A stretch of DNA of 64,000 nucleotides from Alphaproteobacteria bacterium. GTDB lineage: Bacteria; Pseudomonadota; Alphaproteobacteria; Micavibrionales; Micavibrionaceae. Position 1 is the first letter of the stretch. The number at the start of each line of letters is the position of its first letter. Positions 33,863 to 44,313 of the stretch are shown one piece after another. The position numbers and the translations under genes were made by a program. The notes under the pieces are model-generated. The model ran no database searches. It had not been told where the DNA came from and was given only the letters and a program-made list of their open reading frames with translations. Where the stretch lies: positions 58,043 to 122,042 of the forward strand of contig JADLAT010000004.1 of assembly GCA_020848095.1 (NCBI GenBank), in the 5' to 3' direction.

Positions 33863-36800
33863 GGCTTTAAGGATATTTGCCAGTCTTGAAGCGCAGTATA
33901 AGCTCGCCGGTACGCATCGGCGAGTTTTTCTATGGCCGGTTGCGCGCGCGCAAGCTCGCTGTTTTTTGCTGACTTCTCAATCATGCCGGCCAGTGCGCTC
34001 ACTTCCTTTAAGCCGAAATTAGCCGCCATCCCTTTAAGCTCATGAGCGCGCTCGTGCAAAAATTCAGCGTTATGGGCATTCGCGCTGTTGCTTAAGGCAT
34101 CGACCAGTTCATCGGCTTTATCATACAGGCTCTGGAGAAGCTCCCCCAGCTGTTCAACCGGGAGCGCGGAGGCCAGGCCGTCAAGCATTTGGAAATCAAG
34201 CGCTTCGGGTATTGGCGGCGCTACCTGCCCCTGTTGAGGAGGCGAACCTTCACCCTCTCCGGCATCTGTTTCGCTCTCCGGAGTAGGGACATCCTCACCT
34301 GAAACATCCTCATCTTCATCAGCAAAAGCCACAGCAGAGGCTAGAGATGATATCTTTTTATCAAACTCCGATTCAGGCGGTGCAGCGCGCGCAACGGGGA
34401 TAACCTCTTCGGATTCATCCATTAAAGTCGGCGCAGATTTTTCTCTAAATATTTTGGCTTTTTCTTCTTTTAAGCCTGTCAGCGCCATGAACAGAGCTTC
34501 AGGATTTACAGGCTTGGCTAAAAAGCCGGTCATGCCGGCATTTTTATAAAGCATCTGGTCCTCTACACTGACATTTCCGGTGAGGGCAATAACGGGAGTA
34601 GAGGCGACTTCCGGATTCGGGTTTGCATGAAGGCGGCGGGTAAATTCCATACCGTCCATTCCATCAAGGCGGATATCAGTTAAAACAGCATCAAAATACT
34701 TATCTTCGCATATGCTGAGCGCTTCCTCCGCGCTGGCGCAAGAGGTCAAACGGTGCGGTCCTTTGGATAGAAATCCTTCCAGAACCTTGCGATTAAGTGC
34801 GTTGTCATCAATGATTAAAATATCCATCGGAGGAAGATCAATATCGGTATAGTTTTTGTAATCATCCTCGCCACTGCTTTCCGTCACATTTTCGCCGCCC
34901 TCCTCCAGCCAGAGTGTGAAAAAGAAGGTGCTGCCTTTCCCTTCTTCGCTTCGAACTTGAATGGCGCTTCCCATGTTCTCAAGCAGCTTACGGCTAATGG
35001 CCAGCCCCAGGCCGGTTCCTCCATATTTCCGGGCTGTACTTTTTTCAGCCTGTTTAAAAGGGGTGAAAAGATTTTTAAGAGAATCCTCGGCAATGCCGAT
35101 ACCTGTGTCTTCTATCGCGCAATAAATTTCATGGGTGTTGGCACCTTGCGACTTCCCTTTTTCAGAAAGTGTGGATCTCAGATGAATGGTCACATGCCCC
35201 TGTGCCGTAAATTTTATGGCATTACTGAGCAGGTTTAAAAGAATCTGGCGCAAACGTGTGGGGTCACCGCGCAAGGTGCGGGGGAAATCATCGGAAATCT
35301 GAGCGCGCAGCTCTATACGTTTTTCTGCGGCATGGCCGGACATGAGCGTAATAATCCCGCGGACAAGCCGGACCATGTCAAAATCAATATGCTCAAGCTG
35401 CATATTGCCGCTCTCGATTTTTTCAAAATCCAGAATATCATTCAGAAGAGCCATCATGGTATCGCCGGAGTTTTGGATGGTTTGAAGATATTCGTTTTGC
35501 TGGCGGGTCATTTTTGAATCCATCAGCAGGCGCAGCATGCCCATAATACCGTTCATAGGTGTGCGAATTTCATGGCTGACTACAGCCAGAAAGGCCGATT
35601 TTGCACGGTTGGCCTCATCGGCCATTTCCTTGGCCTTGCGCATATCTTCCGTACGGCGCATTTCCCGCTCCCGCAACTCGGTCATCAACTCACGCTCACG
35701 CTCAATGACCCGCAAAAGCCTTGCCTGATCGGCTGTTTCCTTCGATTGTTTCAGTCTTGCCAGTGATTGTACCGTGCGGCTTTCCCGCGCCCGCAAAAGG
35801 AGGTCCTGTTCTTCCCCCAGACGAATTTTGTGTAGGCAGGCTATGATAAACAAGCCTCCCTGAGGGAGAAGCAAAACCCAGAAAAGACCAAAGGTAAAAG
35901 GTCCGGCAAAGCCCATACTGCCTGTGAACATGGCGGTGTAGGCCAAAAAGCTCACGAGCCATGCCACGGACAGAGACAAGCCTCCGAATTTACCGTGCTG
36001 TGATTGAGTAAAAGAAACAATGGCGCATACACCTGCGCCTAAAAGGGCCGGCAGAAAAATCATATATTCATCAATAGACGTAAATTTACCGGGCAAAAAC
36101 TGGCTGAAGATCAGGCAGGAGAGTGCGGAAATTATGGCAAAGAAAATAAGCGCGTTAGGCGCTTCATCCTTGGTTGATAGACCAAAAAAATGCCGTGTCT
36201 GTAAAAGACCGGTTAAAACCGGAGCAACATACAAAAGAGAAAGTAAAGCATCTATGGTAATGCTGTCCGTCAGGAAAACCATATCTATCATTTTATAAAG
36301 CAGAAGACATAAGATGAAATAAAGGGATAGATAGAGATATTCCGGGTTTTTCTGTAAAAAGCAGAGCGTCGCAAAAAAACCGGCCAGCAGCAGTATGAGA
36401 ATGGTAAAGCTTTCTGCTGCGATCGTTCCAGTAATGAGATTCTGAATGTAGCGGTCGTAGCTGATAAGGGATGGGCGGATTGTGTGCGCCAGTCCGCCTG
36501 CCATATCAACATAAACAACAAAAAGCTGGGTCTGACCTTTGGCAATTCGTAAGGGGAAGGCCGCCCCTTTCAGCCCTTCGGCGTTATAGGCGGGTTGCCC
36601 ATCGGGTAATTGTCGTATAAGCGTCTGTCCTGTGCTTTCATTCCCGATGAGGATGTGTCGGATTTGCCCTAGCCTTCCATCGAAAACATCACCAAAGTGT
36701 AGAACCCAACCTTCTTTTGAGGAGTTATTGGTCACTGAAAACACCATCCAGACAGGGACGGGGGCGGCGCCAAAATTGATAAGTTCACTATCCTGACGTG

Positions 36801-37074
36801 GGCCACGTAGATTGTTCTGATGGCGCGTTACAAGGATGCGGGCATTAAGCCGGAAATCCGGGTCTTGCGTGATGTATATTTGAGGGCCAAAAAAAATGCG
36901 ATCCCGTTCATCACTGAGTTCAACGCGGGCCGTTGGCGTGATTTGCGCCTGCGCACAATTCAGGGCGGCTTGAGCAAAAACGCCTCCGATGACACATAAT
37001 AGGAGCCAAAGCACGCGGCAATGCATCGAAATGCGTAATGTGGTTCGTTGCTGTGAATCTAAGGTGATGATCAT
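33859..37074 (-). CDS. Hybrid sensor histidine kinase with 7TMR-DISM input, receiver and Hpt domains
   Basis: Membrane-bound phosphorelay sensor of 1071 residues. In order: signal segment (about 20-43), periplasmic 7TMR-DISMED2-like domain (about 60-200), seven membrane helices of the 7TMR-DISM type (about 215-415), coiled coil (about 420-490), HisKA with phospho-acceptor His501 in [13 protein letters not shown], HATPase (N, G1 and G2 boxes: [31 protein letters not shown]), receiver domain with Asp800 in [12 protein letters not shown], an acidic linker (about 870-960) and an Hpt domain with His1011 in [12 protein letters not shown]. The complete His-Asp-His chain points to an external response regulator, not encoded beside it. 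The ligand is unknown. Confidence 0.95.
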   Translation of the reverse strand: MIITLDSQQRTTLRISMHCRVLWLLLCVIGGVFAQAALNCAQAQITPTARVELSDERDRIFFGPQIYITQDPDFRLNARILVTRHQNNLRGPRQDSELINFGAAPVPVWMVFSVTNNSSKEGWVLHFGDVFDGRLGQIRHILIGNESTGQTLIRQLPDGQPAYNAEGLKGAAFPLRIAKGQTQLFVVYVDMAGGLAHTIRPSLISYDRYIQNLITGTIAAESFTILILLLAGFFATLCFLQKNPEYLYLSLYFILCLLLYKMIDMVFLTDSITIDALLSLLYVAPVLTGLLQTRHFFGLSTKDEAPNALIFFAIISALSCLIFSQFLPGKFTSIDEYMIFLPALLGAGVCAIVSFTQSQHGKFGGLSLSVAWLVSFLAYTAMFTGSMGFAGPFTFGLFWVLLLPQGGLFIIACLHKIRLGEEQDLLLRARESRTVQSLARLKQSKETADQARLLRVIERERELMTELREREMRRTEDMRKAKEMADEANRAKSAFLAVVSHEIRTPMNGIMGMLRLLMDSKMTRQQNEYLQTIQNSGDTMMALLNDILDFEKIESGNMQLEHIDFDMVRLVRGIITLMSGHAAEKRIELRAQISDDFPRTLRGDPTRLRQILLNLLSNAIKFTAQGHVTIHLRSTLSEKGKSQGANTHEIYCAIEDTGIGIAEDSLKNLFTPFKQAEKSTARKYGGTGLGLAISRKLLENMGSAIQVRSEEGKGSTFFFTLWLEEGGENVTESSGEDDYKNYTDIDLPPMDILIIDDNALNRKVLEGFLSKGPHRLTSCASAEEALSICEDKYFDAVLTDIRLDGMDGMEFTRRLHANPNPEVASTPVIALTGNVSVEDQMLYKNAGMTGFLAKPVNPEALFMALTGLKEEKAKIFREKSAPTLMDESEEVIPVARAAPPESEFDKKISSLASAVAFADEDEDVSGEDVPTPESETDAGEGEGSPPQQGQVAPPIPEALDFQMLDGLASALPVEQLGELLQSLYDKADELVDALSNSANAHNAEFLHERAHELKGMAANFGLKEVSALAGMIEKSAKNSELARAQPAIEKLADAYRRAYTALQDWQISLKP

Positions 37075-37214
37075 AAATCGCCGGTTTGAAAAAGCTGGGT
37101 AAGTCTTTAGTTACACAACAATTTACGCTTAAAAAGATAAGCTTTGGTAAAAATTTGGCGATTGACCAGTTTTTTTAAAAGACCTCTGCGGCCCGCACTA
37201 AAAAAGATTGAGGT

Positions 37215-37367
37215 CTAGAAATGAACAAAAGCCGCCGCCAGAAAGGCCAATATCGCCACAGAGGCAATGACGGTCCACCGAACCAGCCTCATAAAAGAAT
37301 GCCAGAACATCTGCGCTTCCGACAATTGTTTCGGGTCATCCTGTACGGTGGTTGTCGTGTGGGCCAT
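37215..37367 (-). CDS. aa3-type cytochrome c oxidase subunit IV, 50 residues
   Basis: A short gene lacking long-ORF support but with clear features. The product begins MAHTTTTVQDDPKQLSEAQ and continues with a single membrane helix, FWHSFMRLVRWTVIASVAIL, ending AAAFVHF. This is the layout of the small alphaproteobacterial aa3 oxidase subunit IV family: a short polar N-terminus, F..F.R...W, and one helix. AAGG lies 8 bases before the ATG. It is not near other cox genes in the window, which is common for this subunit. Confidence 0.75.
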   Translation of the reverse strand: MAHTTTTVQDDPKQLSEAQMFWHSFMRLVRWTVIASVAILAFLAAAFVHF

Positions 37368-37431
37368 GTTGATCGCCTTGGTCTGAATCGTTATTTCTTC
37401 CTGAAATTTACCCGATAATACGGGGGGTATT

Positions 37432-37452
37432 CAAGAGCCAATAAGGCTCTTG
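37432..37452 (-). repeat. Short perfect inverted repeat downstream of purN
   Basis: CAAGAGCC (37432-37439) and GGCTCTTG (37445-37452) pair perfectly around a 5-base loop, 17 bases past the purN stop. Neither strand shows a T run after the stem, so a Rho-independent terminator is doubtful; it could stabilise the purM-purN messenger 3' end. Confidence 0.45.
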
Positions 37453-37469
37453 CGTATGAAAAATATGGA

Positions 37470-38090
37470 TTAAAGCAGTTTTTCTGCCAGAATCCTTATC
37501 GCTTCGGGGTAGAGGATATGCTCCTGCGCGATAACCCGTTCGGCCAGTGTTTCCGGTGTGTCCCCGGGGAGAACAGGAACGGATTGCTGTAAAATAACCG
37601 GGCCCTGATCAACCTCCGGAATGACGTAATGGATGCTGGCGCCGCTTTCACGTTCGTTTGCGGCTAAAACAGCTTCGTGCACATACGTGCCATACATGCC
37701 GGGCCCTCCAAATTTGGGCAAGAGGGCAGGGTGCGTATTGATGATGCGGCCCGCCCAATGTTCAATGAATTCTGCGCTCAGGATGCGCATAAATCCCGCC
37801 AGACATACGAGGTCTATCGGGTGTTGTTGATGTATTGTGTTAAGGGCATTGCTGAGTGCTGTCTCAAAGCCTTCACGGTTTTCATAGGCTTTGTGGTCAA
37901 CAATTATGGCGGGGATGCCCGCTTTTTCGGCGCGTTTCAGGCCGTAGGCATCCGGCCTGTTGGCGATAACCAGACCGATCTGCGCTGGAAAATCCGGATC
38001 GGAACATGCATCAATCAGGGCCTGAAGGTTGCTGCCGCCGCCGGAAATGAAGACGGCAATGTGAAGTTTTTTTACAGGCGCTAAATCCAA
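37470..38090 (-). CDS. purN: Phosphoribosylglycinamide formyltransferase
   Basis: Third step of purine synthesis: formyl transfer from 10-formyltetrahydrofolate to GAR. The 206 residues show [17 protein letters not shown] near the start, the Asn/His catalytic pair in [18 protein letters not shown], and the Asp in [10 protein letters not shown]. The start overlaps the end of purM by 10 bases, so the pair is translationally coupled as in many bacteria. Confidence 0.96.
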   Translation of the reverse strand: MDLAPVKKLHIAVFISGGGSNLQALIDACSDPDFPAQIGLVIANRPDAYGLKRAEKAGIPAIIVDHKAYENREGFETALSNALNTIHQQHPIDLVCLAGFMRILSAEFIEHWAGRIINTHPALLPKFGGPGMYGTYVHEAVLAANERESGASIHYVIPEVDQGPVILQQSVPVLPGDTPETLAERVIAQEHILYPEAIRILAEKLL

Positions 38091-39160
38091 TTTTTATCCG
38101 TATTTAAAAGGCTCACACTTAAATCCGATACGTTTCGTTTCTTAATCTCTCCGATTTCAAAAACCTGTTCACCACCTTCCTCAAGTTTTGCTTTAAGAGC
38201 GGGGGCCAGAGCAGAATCGCAAACAAGCACCATGCCGATACCGGCATTTAAAGTAGTGGCCATGTCGGAGGGCTGAAGATCACCAATTTCAACGAGCCAG
38301 CGAAAAACGGGCGGCAAAGCCCATTGAGACGCATCAATTTCTGCACATAACTCATCGGGTAGAACGCGCGGTACATTTTCAAGCAATCCACCGCCGGTAA
38401 TGTGCGCCATACCGTGAATGGCGCTCTGGCCGTTTTTATCACGAAGGGCAAGGGCGCTCAGGATAGATTTAACGTAAATTCTGGTCGGGGTCAGCAAGGC
38501 CTGCGCCAGCGTTTGACCGGGCGCAAACGGGGCTTCCTCATGGTAACCAAGGCCGGAGCGCTCTATAAGGCGGCGCACCAGTGAAAAACCGTTGGAATGT
38601 AAGCCGCTGGAAGCCAATGCCAGAATGCAGTCACCTTCGGAAATCGCGGCGCCCGTCAGCATATTTTCACGCTCAACCGCCCCGACGCTAAAACCCGCCA
38701 GATCGTAATCGCCTTGCGCGTACAGGCCGGGCATCTCTGCCGTTTCGCCGCCGATCAACGCACAACCGGCTATTTCGCAGCCTGTGGCCACGCCGCGAAT
38801 AACCTGTTCCGCAACGCCGGTATCCAGTGCACCGGTTGCAAAATAATCGAGAAAAAACAACGGCTCCGCGCCCTGAACGATAATATCGTTGACGCACATC
38901 GCCACCGCATCAATCCCGATCGTGTCATGAATGCCGCAATCAATAGCGATTTTAATCTTGGTGCCGACCCCGTCCGTTCCGGAAACGAGAATAGGGTCCT
39001 TGTAGCCTGTGGCCTTAAGGTCAAACAATGCGCCGAACCCGCCAATCCCCCCCATGACGCCGGAGCGGTTTGTTTTTTTGATATGCGGTTTTATGCCCTC
39101 GACCAGTCGCGCAGCGGCTTCTATGTCAACTCCGGCTTTTTTATAGGCGCTTTCACTCAT
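38081..39160 (-). CDS. purM: Phosphoribosylformylglycinamidine cyclo-ligase (AIR synthetase)
   Basis: ATP-dependent ring closure giving aminoimidazole ribonucleotide. The 359 residues start with [15 protein letters not shown] and contain [25 protein letters not shown], the catalytic-domain [11 protein letters not shown] and, later, [16 protein letters not shown], all characteristic of PurM. Length is normal (about 345). It is upstream of purN and divergent from the DUF2066 gene. Confidence 0.97.
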   Translation of the reverse strand: MSESAYKKAGVDIEAAARLVEGIKPHIKKTNRSGVMGGIGGFGALFDLKATGYKDPILVSGTDGVGTKIKIAIDCGIHDTIGIDAVAMCVNDIIVQGAEPLFFLDYFATGALDTGVAEQVIRGVATGCEIAGCALIGGETAEMPGLYAQGDYDLAGFSVGAVERENMLTGAAISEGDCILALASSGLHSNGFSLVRRLIERSGLGYHEEAPFAPGQTLAQALLTPTRIYVKSILSALALRDKNGQSAIHGMAHITGGGLLENVPRVLPDELCAEIDASQWALPPVFRWLVEIGDLQPSDMATTLNAGIGMVLVCDSALAPALKAKLEEGGEQVFEIGEIKKRNVSDLSVSLLNTDKNWI

Positions 39161-39277
39161 TTTATATCTTCACACCCCTAAATATCACTTCAAATCCGAG
39201 CCGCGGGGCATTATAAGGTTACCATGCCAGTCGCAGTTTTACATGCCTTCAAGCCCCCGAAAACAGGGAATAACGTC

Positions 39278-40624
39278 ATGGCCTATCTCTATAAGACTTT
39301 TCAGGCGGTGCGTACAGCCCTTTGTCTTGGTTTTTTACTTCTGAGCCTGTTGATAGCCCCGCACGCGCGGGCGCAGGTGAATGCCGCGCCATCGGGGTCG
39401 TTATTCACGGTCGAAAACGTGGTGGTGGATGTAACGGCAGATAATGCCTTAAAGGCCAGAGAACAGGCTTTTGAAGAGGCGCAGGTCAAGGCGTTCACGG
39501 AATTGGCGGGGCGCATGCTGCCGGAAGCTGGGCCGGGTGGTTATACCCCCCCCTCTGCCGCGGCCATCTCACCGATGATTCTGGATTATGAAGTAACGAA
39601 CGAAAAGCTTTCCAGCAAACGCTATATAGGCACCTATACTTTTCGTTTCAGTGATAGCGCAGTTAGCCGCTATTTTGACGGGAGAGGCGTTCGGGATTAC
39701 AGGACCGCCGCGCCGCAGCCTCTCCTGATTTTACCGTTTTTAGAGCAAGAGGGCCGCACAATGCTCTGGTCGCCTTATAATCTCTGGCTCAAAGCCTGGG
39801 CGGAGATGGAGGAAACACAGGGCGGTACTTCGTATATCGTCCCCATCGGGGATTTAAACGATATCGCTGATATAGGGGATAATGATTCCACCGGATATAA
39901 AAGAGAGAGCGTGTCCCGGATGCTGGGGCGTTATGGCGCCGGTGAAGTTGTCATCGCAATTGCCAGACCTGCCGAAGATGCTCGCTCTTTGGATGTGGAG
40001 CTTTTCCGTACGGATCACGGGCGCTCTGAATATGTAGGCCGTATTACGCAGCCCCTTTCCGGCGGAGAAAACATATCCGCATCCTATGGCGCGGCGGCCC
40101 GGCGTGTGGCCGTGGCACTGGCGCTGGATTGGAAAAATGGTATGGGGCTGATGGCCGATTCGGCGCCTTCATATTCATCTTCCGGAGAGTCTTCTGTCCC
40201 CTCAACCTATACCCCGGGAAGCGTAAGCGTCCGCGCGGCATATGCTTCTCTTCCTGAATGGGCCGGGATACAGCGCGCATTGGCGCGGACAAGCGGTATT
40301 TCTGATATTGCGCTCCGGGCGCTTTCCCCGCGGGAGGCTTTCTTGGATATTGCTTATCAGGGTGATATTGAGCACCTGAAACTGGCTCTGGCGCAATCCG
40401 GGCTGGCTCTGACCGGGCCAAATCAAAGACCGGGCATTGCAACGCTTTTTTATGATCTCACGCCGCGTACCGCCACCGCTTATCCTCAGCCTTCCGCATA
40501 TGACAGAGGCACCTCGCAGGAATCGTATCAACGGCGGGCCCCGCAAGCCGCACCGCAGCAGCCCGTGCCGCCGCGCCGCGCCGCTTATCCGGAAACCAAA
40601 GAACCCTATCGTGGGCGTTTTTAA
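39278..40624 (+). CDS. DUF2066 family exported protein
   Basis: Starting at ATG 39278 the protein has 448 residues with a signal peptide (LCLGFLLLSLLIAPHARAQ); a start at 39224 would add 18 residues before it. The DUF2066 pattern is visible in the first 150 residues: VENVVVDVTADNALKAREQA, then FTELAGRMLPE and VTNEKLSSKRYIGTYTFRF. The C-terminal quarter is Pro/Ser/Gln/Ala-rich and probably unfolded. Function is unknown; in several Proteobacteria this family lies near purM or hda-type genes, as here. The next gene starts 21 bases later, so they may form a transcript. Confidence 0.85.
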   Translation: MAYLYKTFQAVRTALCLGFLLLSLLIAPHARAQVNAAPSGSLFTVENVVVDVTADNALKAREQAFEEAQVKAFTELAGRMLPEAGPGGYTPPSAAAISPMILDYEVTNEKLSSKRYIGTYTFRFSDSAVSRYFDGRGVRDYRTAAPQPLLILPFLEQEGRTMLWSPYNLWLKAWAEMEETQGGTSYIVPIGDLNDIADIGDNDSTGYKRESVSRMLGRYGAGEVVIAIARPAEDARSLDVELFRTDHGRSEYVGRITQPLSGGENISASYGAAARRVAVALALDWKNGMGLMADSAPSYSSSGESSVPSTYTPGSVSVRAAYASLPEWAGIQRALARTSGISDIALRALSPREAFLDIAYQGDIEHLKLALAQSGLALTGPNQRPGIATLFYDLTPRTATAYPQPSAYDRGTSQESYQRRAPQAAPQQPVPPRRAAYPETKEPYRGRF

Positions 40625-40645
40625 AAATGATGGGGTCTTGATTTT

Positions 40646-41731
40646 ATGATAGCGCGTAATCAGATTTATTTCTGGCTTCTGGTTTTCTTCGGTTTTATCG
40701 GCTTCATCTATTTATTCGGCACGATATTGCTGCCCTTCGTGATGGCCATGGGGGTGGCTTATCTTTTGAATCCTCTGGTGGCCAGACTGGGGCGTTTGAA
40801 AATTAAACGCGGTCCGGCGGCGCTGCTGATATTGGGCGTTTTCCTGCTCATTGTGGCTTTGATATTGGCTGTAACCCTGCCGATTTTGTATCGCCAGCTG
40901 CTCCAGTTATCCGATGATCTTCCCGGTTATTACAGCCGACTTATGGAAGCACTAAAGCCGATAACGCGCAGTGTACAGCGGCTAACACGCCAGCAGAATA
41001 TGGATATCGGCTCCTTGATACAGGATAACCCGGAATCTGCGGGCGCGGTCGCGGGGGCTGTCCTGTCGGGGGTAAAGGCTGGCGGGCAGGCGGTGATTGG
41101 CGGTGCGTCCATTCTTGTTTTTATGCCCATCCTTGCTTATTTCATGATGAAAGAATGGCCGGCCATTTGTTGCTGGGTTAAAGATTTACTCCCCAGAGAT
41201 AAAAAAGATGTCATTTTAGACCTTCTAAGCCAGATTGACCGTAAAATTGCCAACTTCCTGCGCGGGCAAACCATAGTGGCTGCCACGCTGGGGGTGGCTT
41301 ATGCGCTTGCGCTGAGCATAGCCGGTCTTAAATATGGCTTTTTGATCGGTTTAAGTGCGGGGGTTTTATCCATTATCCCGATGGTGGGCTCCACTGCGGG
41401 TTTAATCATAAGCATGGCCGTTGCATGGTTTCAGGCCGGAGATGTCGGGTATGTTGCTGTCATAGCATCCATCTTTCTTGTGGGGCAATTGATTGAAGGT
41501 AATTTCCTGACGCCCAAGTTGGTGGGCGACAGCATGGGCATGCACCCGTTATGGGTGTTTTTTGCGCTGTTGGCCGGCGGTGCGCTATTTGGAGTTTTGG
41601 GGATGATGCTGGCCGTTCCGGTCGCCGCAATCATTGGCGTTCTGGCAGGGTTTTTCCTCAAGAAATATAAAGACAGCCTGTACTATACGGGCGTAGAGCC
41701 TGCCCCCCCTGTCGCCGATGAGGAAGGATAG
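40646..41731 (+). CDS. AI-2E/PerM family permease
   Basis: A 361-residue membrane protein with about eight predicted helices: two near the N-terminus (FIGFIYLFGTILLPFVMAMG, LLILGVFLLIVALILAV), and six after a soluble loop of about 80 residues. The loop and the segment PILAYFMMKEWPAI match the AI-2E transporter superfamily (PerM/YdgG/UPF0118). The C-terminus ends with a short basic/acidic tail. Substrate is unknown; most members are not proven to export autoinducer-2. It follows DUF2066 and precedes hdaA by 9 bases. Confidence 0.9.
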   Translation: MIARNQIYFWLLVFFGFIGFIYLFGTILLPFVMAMGVAYLLNPLVARLGRLKIKRGPAALLILGVFLLIVALILAVTLPILYRQLLQLSDDLPGYYSRLMEALKPITRSVQRLTRQQNMDIGSLIQDNPESAGAVAGAVLSGVKAGGQAVIGGASILVFMPILAYFMMKEWPAICCWVKDLLPRDKKDVILDLLSQIDRKIANFLRGQTIVAATLGVAYALALSIAGLKYGFLIGLSAGVLSIIPMVGSTAGLIISMAVAWFQAGDVGYVAVIASIFLVGQLIEGNFLTPKLVGDSMGMHPLWVFFALLAGGALFGVLGMMLAVPVAAIIGVLAGFFLKKYKDSLYYTGVEPAPPVADEEG

Positions 41732-41740
41732 GGAGGAGGG

Positions 41741-42445
41741 ATGCATAATGCCCGTCAAATTCCGCTTGATCTGGAAATGCGGCCCGCACTGGGGCGTGAG
41801 CATTTCCTGATCGGCCCATGTAACCGCGATGCGGTGGCCTGGATTGATCGCTGGCCGGACTGGCCCGCGCCTCTGTTATTTTTAAGCGCCCCCCCTGCCA
41901 GCGGCAAAAGCCATCTGGCGGCGGTCTGGCTTCAAAAGGCCGGGGCGGTCTCCGTGCGCCCGGAAATGCTTGTTTCCCTGAACGCGGAAGAAATCGCGGC
42001 GCAGGGGCACAATTTGGTAATTGATGGAATAGATCCGTGGATAGGCGCGCGGGAGGCTGAAATAACATTATTTCATTTGTATAATATCTTGAAGGAAGAG
42101 GGCCGTTTTCTGCTGGTCGCCAGCCGCATGTGCCCGGCGCAGTCCGATTTCGTGATCGCCGATCTGGCTTCGCGGTTTCGCGCCGCGCCGCAGGCCCTGA
42201 TCAAGCCGCCCGATGATACATTACTGGCCTCGGTATTGATCAAGCTGTTTTCTGATCGACAGCTCAGTGTTGGCAATGATGTTATTCGCTATATTCTGCC
42301 GCGGATGGAGCGTTCCTTTACGGCTGTTCGGGACCTCGTTGAAAATGCCGACCGTGCCGCCATGGCCGCAAAACGCGGAATATCCGTACCGCTTTTGCGG
42401 CAGGTCATGTCGGAAATGCAGCAGGACGACCTGTTTGATGCTTGA
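41741..42445 (+). CDS. hdaA: HdaA, DnaA-related regulator of replication initiation
   Basis: A 234-residue protein related to the AAA+ part of DnaA. It has an N-terminal clamp-binding-type motif (QIPLDLEM, residues 6-13), a Walker A SAPPASGKSHLA (49-60) and DnaA-like sensor regions (LASRFRAAPQALI, RSFTAVRDLVENADRAAM). It lacks the DnaA DNA-binding domain. In Caulobacter, HdaA on the sliding clamp stimulates ATP hydrolysis by DnaA and prevents re-initiation. The position after the PerM-type gene is the usual alphaproteobacterial one. Confidence 0.88.
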   Translation: MHNARQIPLDLEMRPALGREHFLIGPCNRDAVAWIDRWPDWPAPLLFLSAPPASGKSHLAAVWLQKAGAVSVRPEMLVSLNAEEIAAQGHNLVIDGIDPWIGAREAEITLFHLYNILKEEGRFLLVASRMCPAQSDFVIADLASRFRAAPQALIKPPDDTLLASVLIKLFSDRQLSVGNDVIRYILPRMERSFTAVRDLVENADRAAMAAKRGISVPLLRQVMSEMQQDDLFDA

Positions 42446-42453
42446 AAACGCAA

Positions 42454-42999
42454 TTACATCCAGCGGGTCGGGCGTTCTGGCGCGTTATAGTCGATAGGGC
42501 TGAGAAGCGCGGCCAGATGCGTATCTTCCGGATCAATATTCGCCCATAACCCTGCGGGCACGTCCAGAGCGCAAAGCGTCGCGGGTGGGTATCCCTGATG
42601 CAGGCGCAAAGAAGGGCCGCCCGGCGTGTTGGTCCCCAACATGGCCGCCAGCTCGTAAATCGCCGGATTGTGACCAATCAGCATGAGCGTTTTTACCTCA
42701 TCATCCATATGCTGAATAAGGGAAAATACCTCCCCGCAGGAGGCATCATAAAGTGCAGATGAATAGGTGGTCTCGGGCGCGGCTTTTAATCCATGTAAAA
42801 CCCCCTCCAGCGTTTCACGGGTGCGCCGGGTTTCCGAGCAGATAATAAGGTCGGGGAGAATAAAACCCTGTTTTGCTATTTCCCGGCCCAGAGCCTCCGA
42901 ATCGGTGTGCCCCTGCGGCGAGAGCGCCCGCTGGATATCCTTTTGTCCATCTTCCGCCGGAAGGGCTTGCGCGTGCCGTAAAAGATAAAGGCGTTTCAT
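42454..42999 (-). CDS. Histidine phosphatase of the SixA type
   Basis: A 181-residue member of the histidine phosphatase (phosphoglycerate mutase) superfamily. The N-terminal RHG-type motif is LYLLRHAQA, followed by ICSETRRTRETLEG and LMLIGHNPAI with the second catalytic His. SixA removes phosphate from histidine phosphotransfer domains, so it could reset a phosphorelay such as the hybrid kinase at 34-37 kb; that link is inference. The start at 42999 (AGGGTA upstream) is preferred because an upstream ATG lies inside rnd. Confidence 0.85.
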   Translation of the reverse strand: MKRLYLLRHAQALPAEDGQKDIQRALSPQGHTDSEALGREIAKQGFILPDLIICSETRRTRETLEGVLHGLKAAPETTYSSALYDASCGEVFSLIQHMDDEVKTLMLIGHNPAIYELAAMLGTNTPGGPSLRLHQGYPPATLCALDVPAGLWANIDPEDTHLAALLSPIDYNAPERPTRWM

Positions 43000-43016
43000 A
43001 ATGCTACCCTGTTTCT

Positions 43017-44189
43017 TCAAGAATGCGTGTCGGTTTCGCCCGAAACTTTGTATTTCATGATTTTAGAATTTTTAAGGCCGATGGCAAGCTCGCCGTTTTT
43101 AAGAGCCAGCGCTTCGCGCCCGAACAGCTCATAGCGCCAGCCTTTCAAAAGCGGATTATTCGGATTTTCATGCGCCGCCAGATCTTCCAGATCCTCGGAG
43201 GAGCCCAAAAGTTTTGTGGCAACGCCGGCCTCGGCACATTGTACTTTGAGCAACATGCGCAAAATATCGACCGTTGCAGCGACAGAAGGGGATGGCTGTG
43301 TTTTCCTGACGGGTTGCGGCCATGTCTTTGGATCGGCCTTTAAAGTATCCGCAATCAGCTTAAGCAGCGTATCGCCAATGCGGTTTTTGACCATATCTTC
43401 GGAAAGCCCGCGCACTTTCACGAGCTGGGCGTGCGCCGTGGGAACCTGCCCGGCAATCTCGGCCAGCGTTTCATCGCGCAATATCCAGCCCTTGGGGATG
43501 TCCCGGCTTTGCGCCTGTTCTTCCCGCCATGCGGCCAACGCCCGCAAAACGGCCAGCGATTTGGCTTTTGGTGTTTTTATCTTGATCCGTCGCCAGGCTT
43601 CCTGCGGGTCGTTTTGATAAGTGTTCGGATCGGCCAGAATTTCTTCTTCCTGAAGAACCCACGAAGTCCGGCCCCGTTTCTCCAACTCTGCCGCCAACCG
43701 GTGATAGACCTCGATCAAATGCGTCACATCGCCCAGCGCGTAATGGATTTGCCTCTCGCTCAATGGGCGCAGGGACCAGTTCGTAAACTGCACGCTCTTA
43801 TCAAGTTGCTGGCCGGTGATGTTGCGCACCAAAGCCTCATACCCCACAGAATCGCCGTAACCACAGACCATGGCGGCGACTTGTGTGTCGAAAATCGGCA
43901 AGACGACGCGCCCGGTAAGGTTAAAGAAAATTTCCAGATCTTGTCGCGCGGCATGGAAAACCTTTAAAATTGCCGGGTCAAAGAGCAGCGCATAAACCGG
44001 CGCAAGGTCAAGCCCGGTCGCGAGCGGATCAATGGCCGCCGCTTTGCCGTCTGGTCCTGAAATTTGAATAAGACAAAGTTTGGGATAATATGTTTTCTCC
44101 CGCAGAAACTCTGTATCCACGGTGATGAATTCGAGGCCCTTAAGCCCCTCGCAAAAGGAATCGAGTGTTTTTTGGTCGGTTATGATCAT
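43017..44189 (-). CDS. rnd: Ribonuclease D
   Basis: 3'-5' exoribonuclease acting on tRNA precursors. The 390 residues have the DEDDy nuclease domain (about 1-200): Asp25/Glu27 in VDTEFLREKTYYPKLCLIQI, DTQVAAMVCGYGDSVGYEAL with the second Asp, and YALGDVTHLIEVYH with the final Tyr and Asp. An HRDC domain follows (about 210-290, AWREEQAQSRDIPKGWILRD). Length is normal. It runs into the SixA-like gene and is divergent from aspS. Confidence 0.93.
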   Translation of the reverse strand: MIITDQKTLDSFCEGLKGLEFITVDTEFLREKTYYPKLCLIQISGPDGKAAAIDPLATGLDLAPVYALLFDPAILKVFHAARQDLEIFFNLTGRVVLPIFDTQVAAMVCGYGDSVGYEALVRNITGQQLDKSVQFTNWSLRPLSERQIHYALGDVTHLIEVYHRLAAELEKRGRTSWVLQEEEILADPNTYQNDPQEAWRRIKIKTPKAKSLAVLRALAAWREEQAQSRDIPKGWILRDETLAEIAGQVPTAHAQLVKVRGLSEDMVKNRIGDTLLKLIADTLKADPKTWPQPVRKTQPSPSVAATVDILRMLLKVQCAEAGVATKLLGSSEDLEDLAAHENPNNPLLKGWRYELFGREALALKNGELAIGLKNSKIMKYKVSGETDTHS

Positions 44190-44313
44190 ATATCCTTTTA
44201 AACGCCATATGGCCGGGACTCAAAGGATAAATAAGGGTCCATGCCAAAAAAACCCTTTGCGTCACGGCGCTGTGCCGTTTAAAAAGCCTTGTTGACCTTG
44301 AGGATGAGATATC

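Noticed and set aside
37221..37418. Plus-strand open frame of 65 codons
   Set aside because: It is antisense to the better supported COX IV gene, has no ribosome site, and its product (basic, Arg/His-rich) looks like a shadow.
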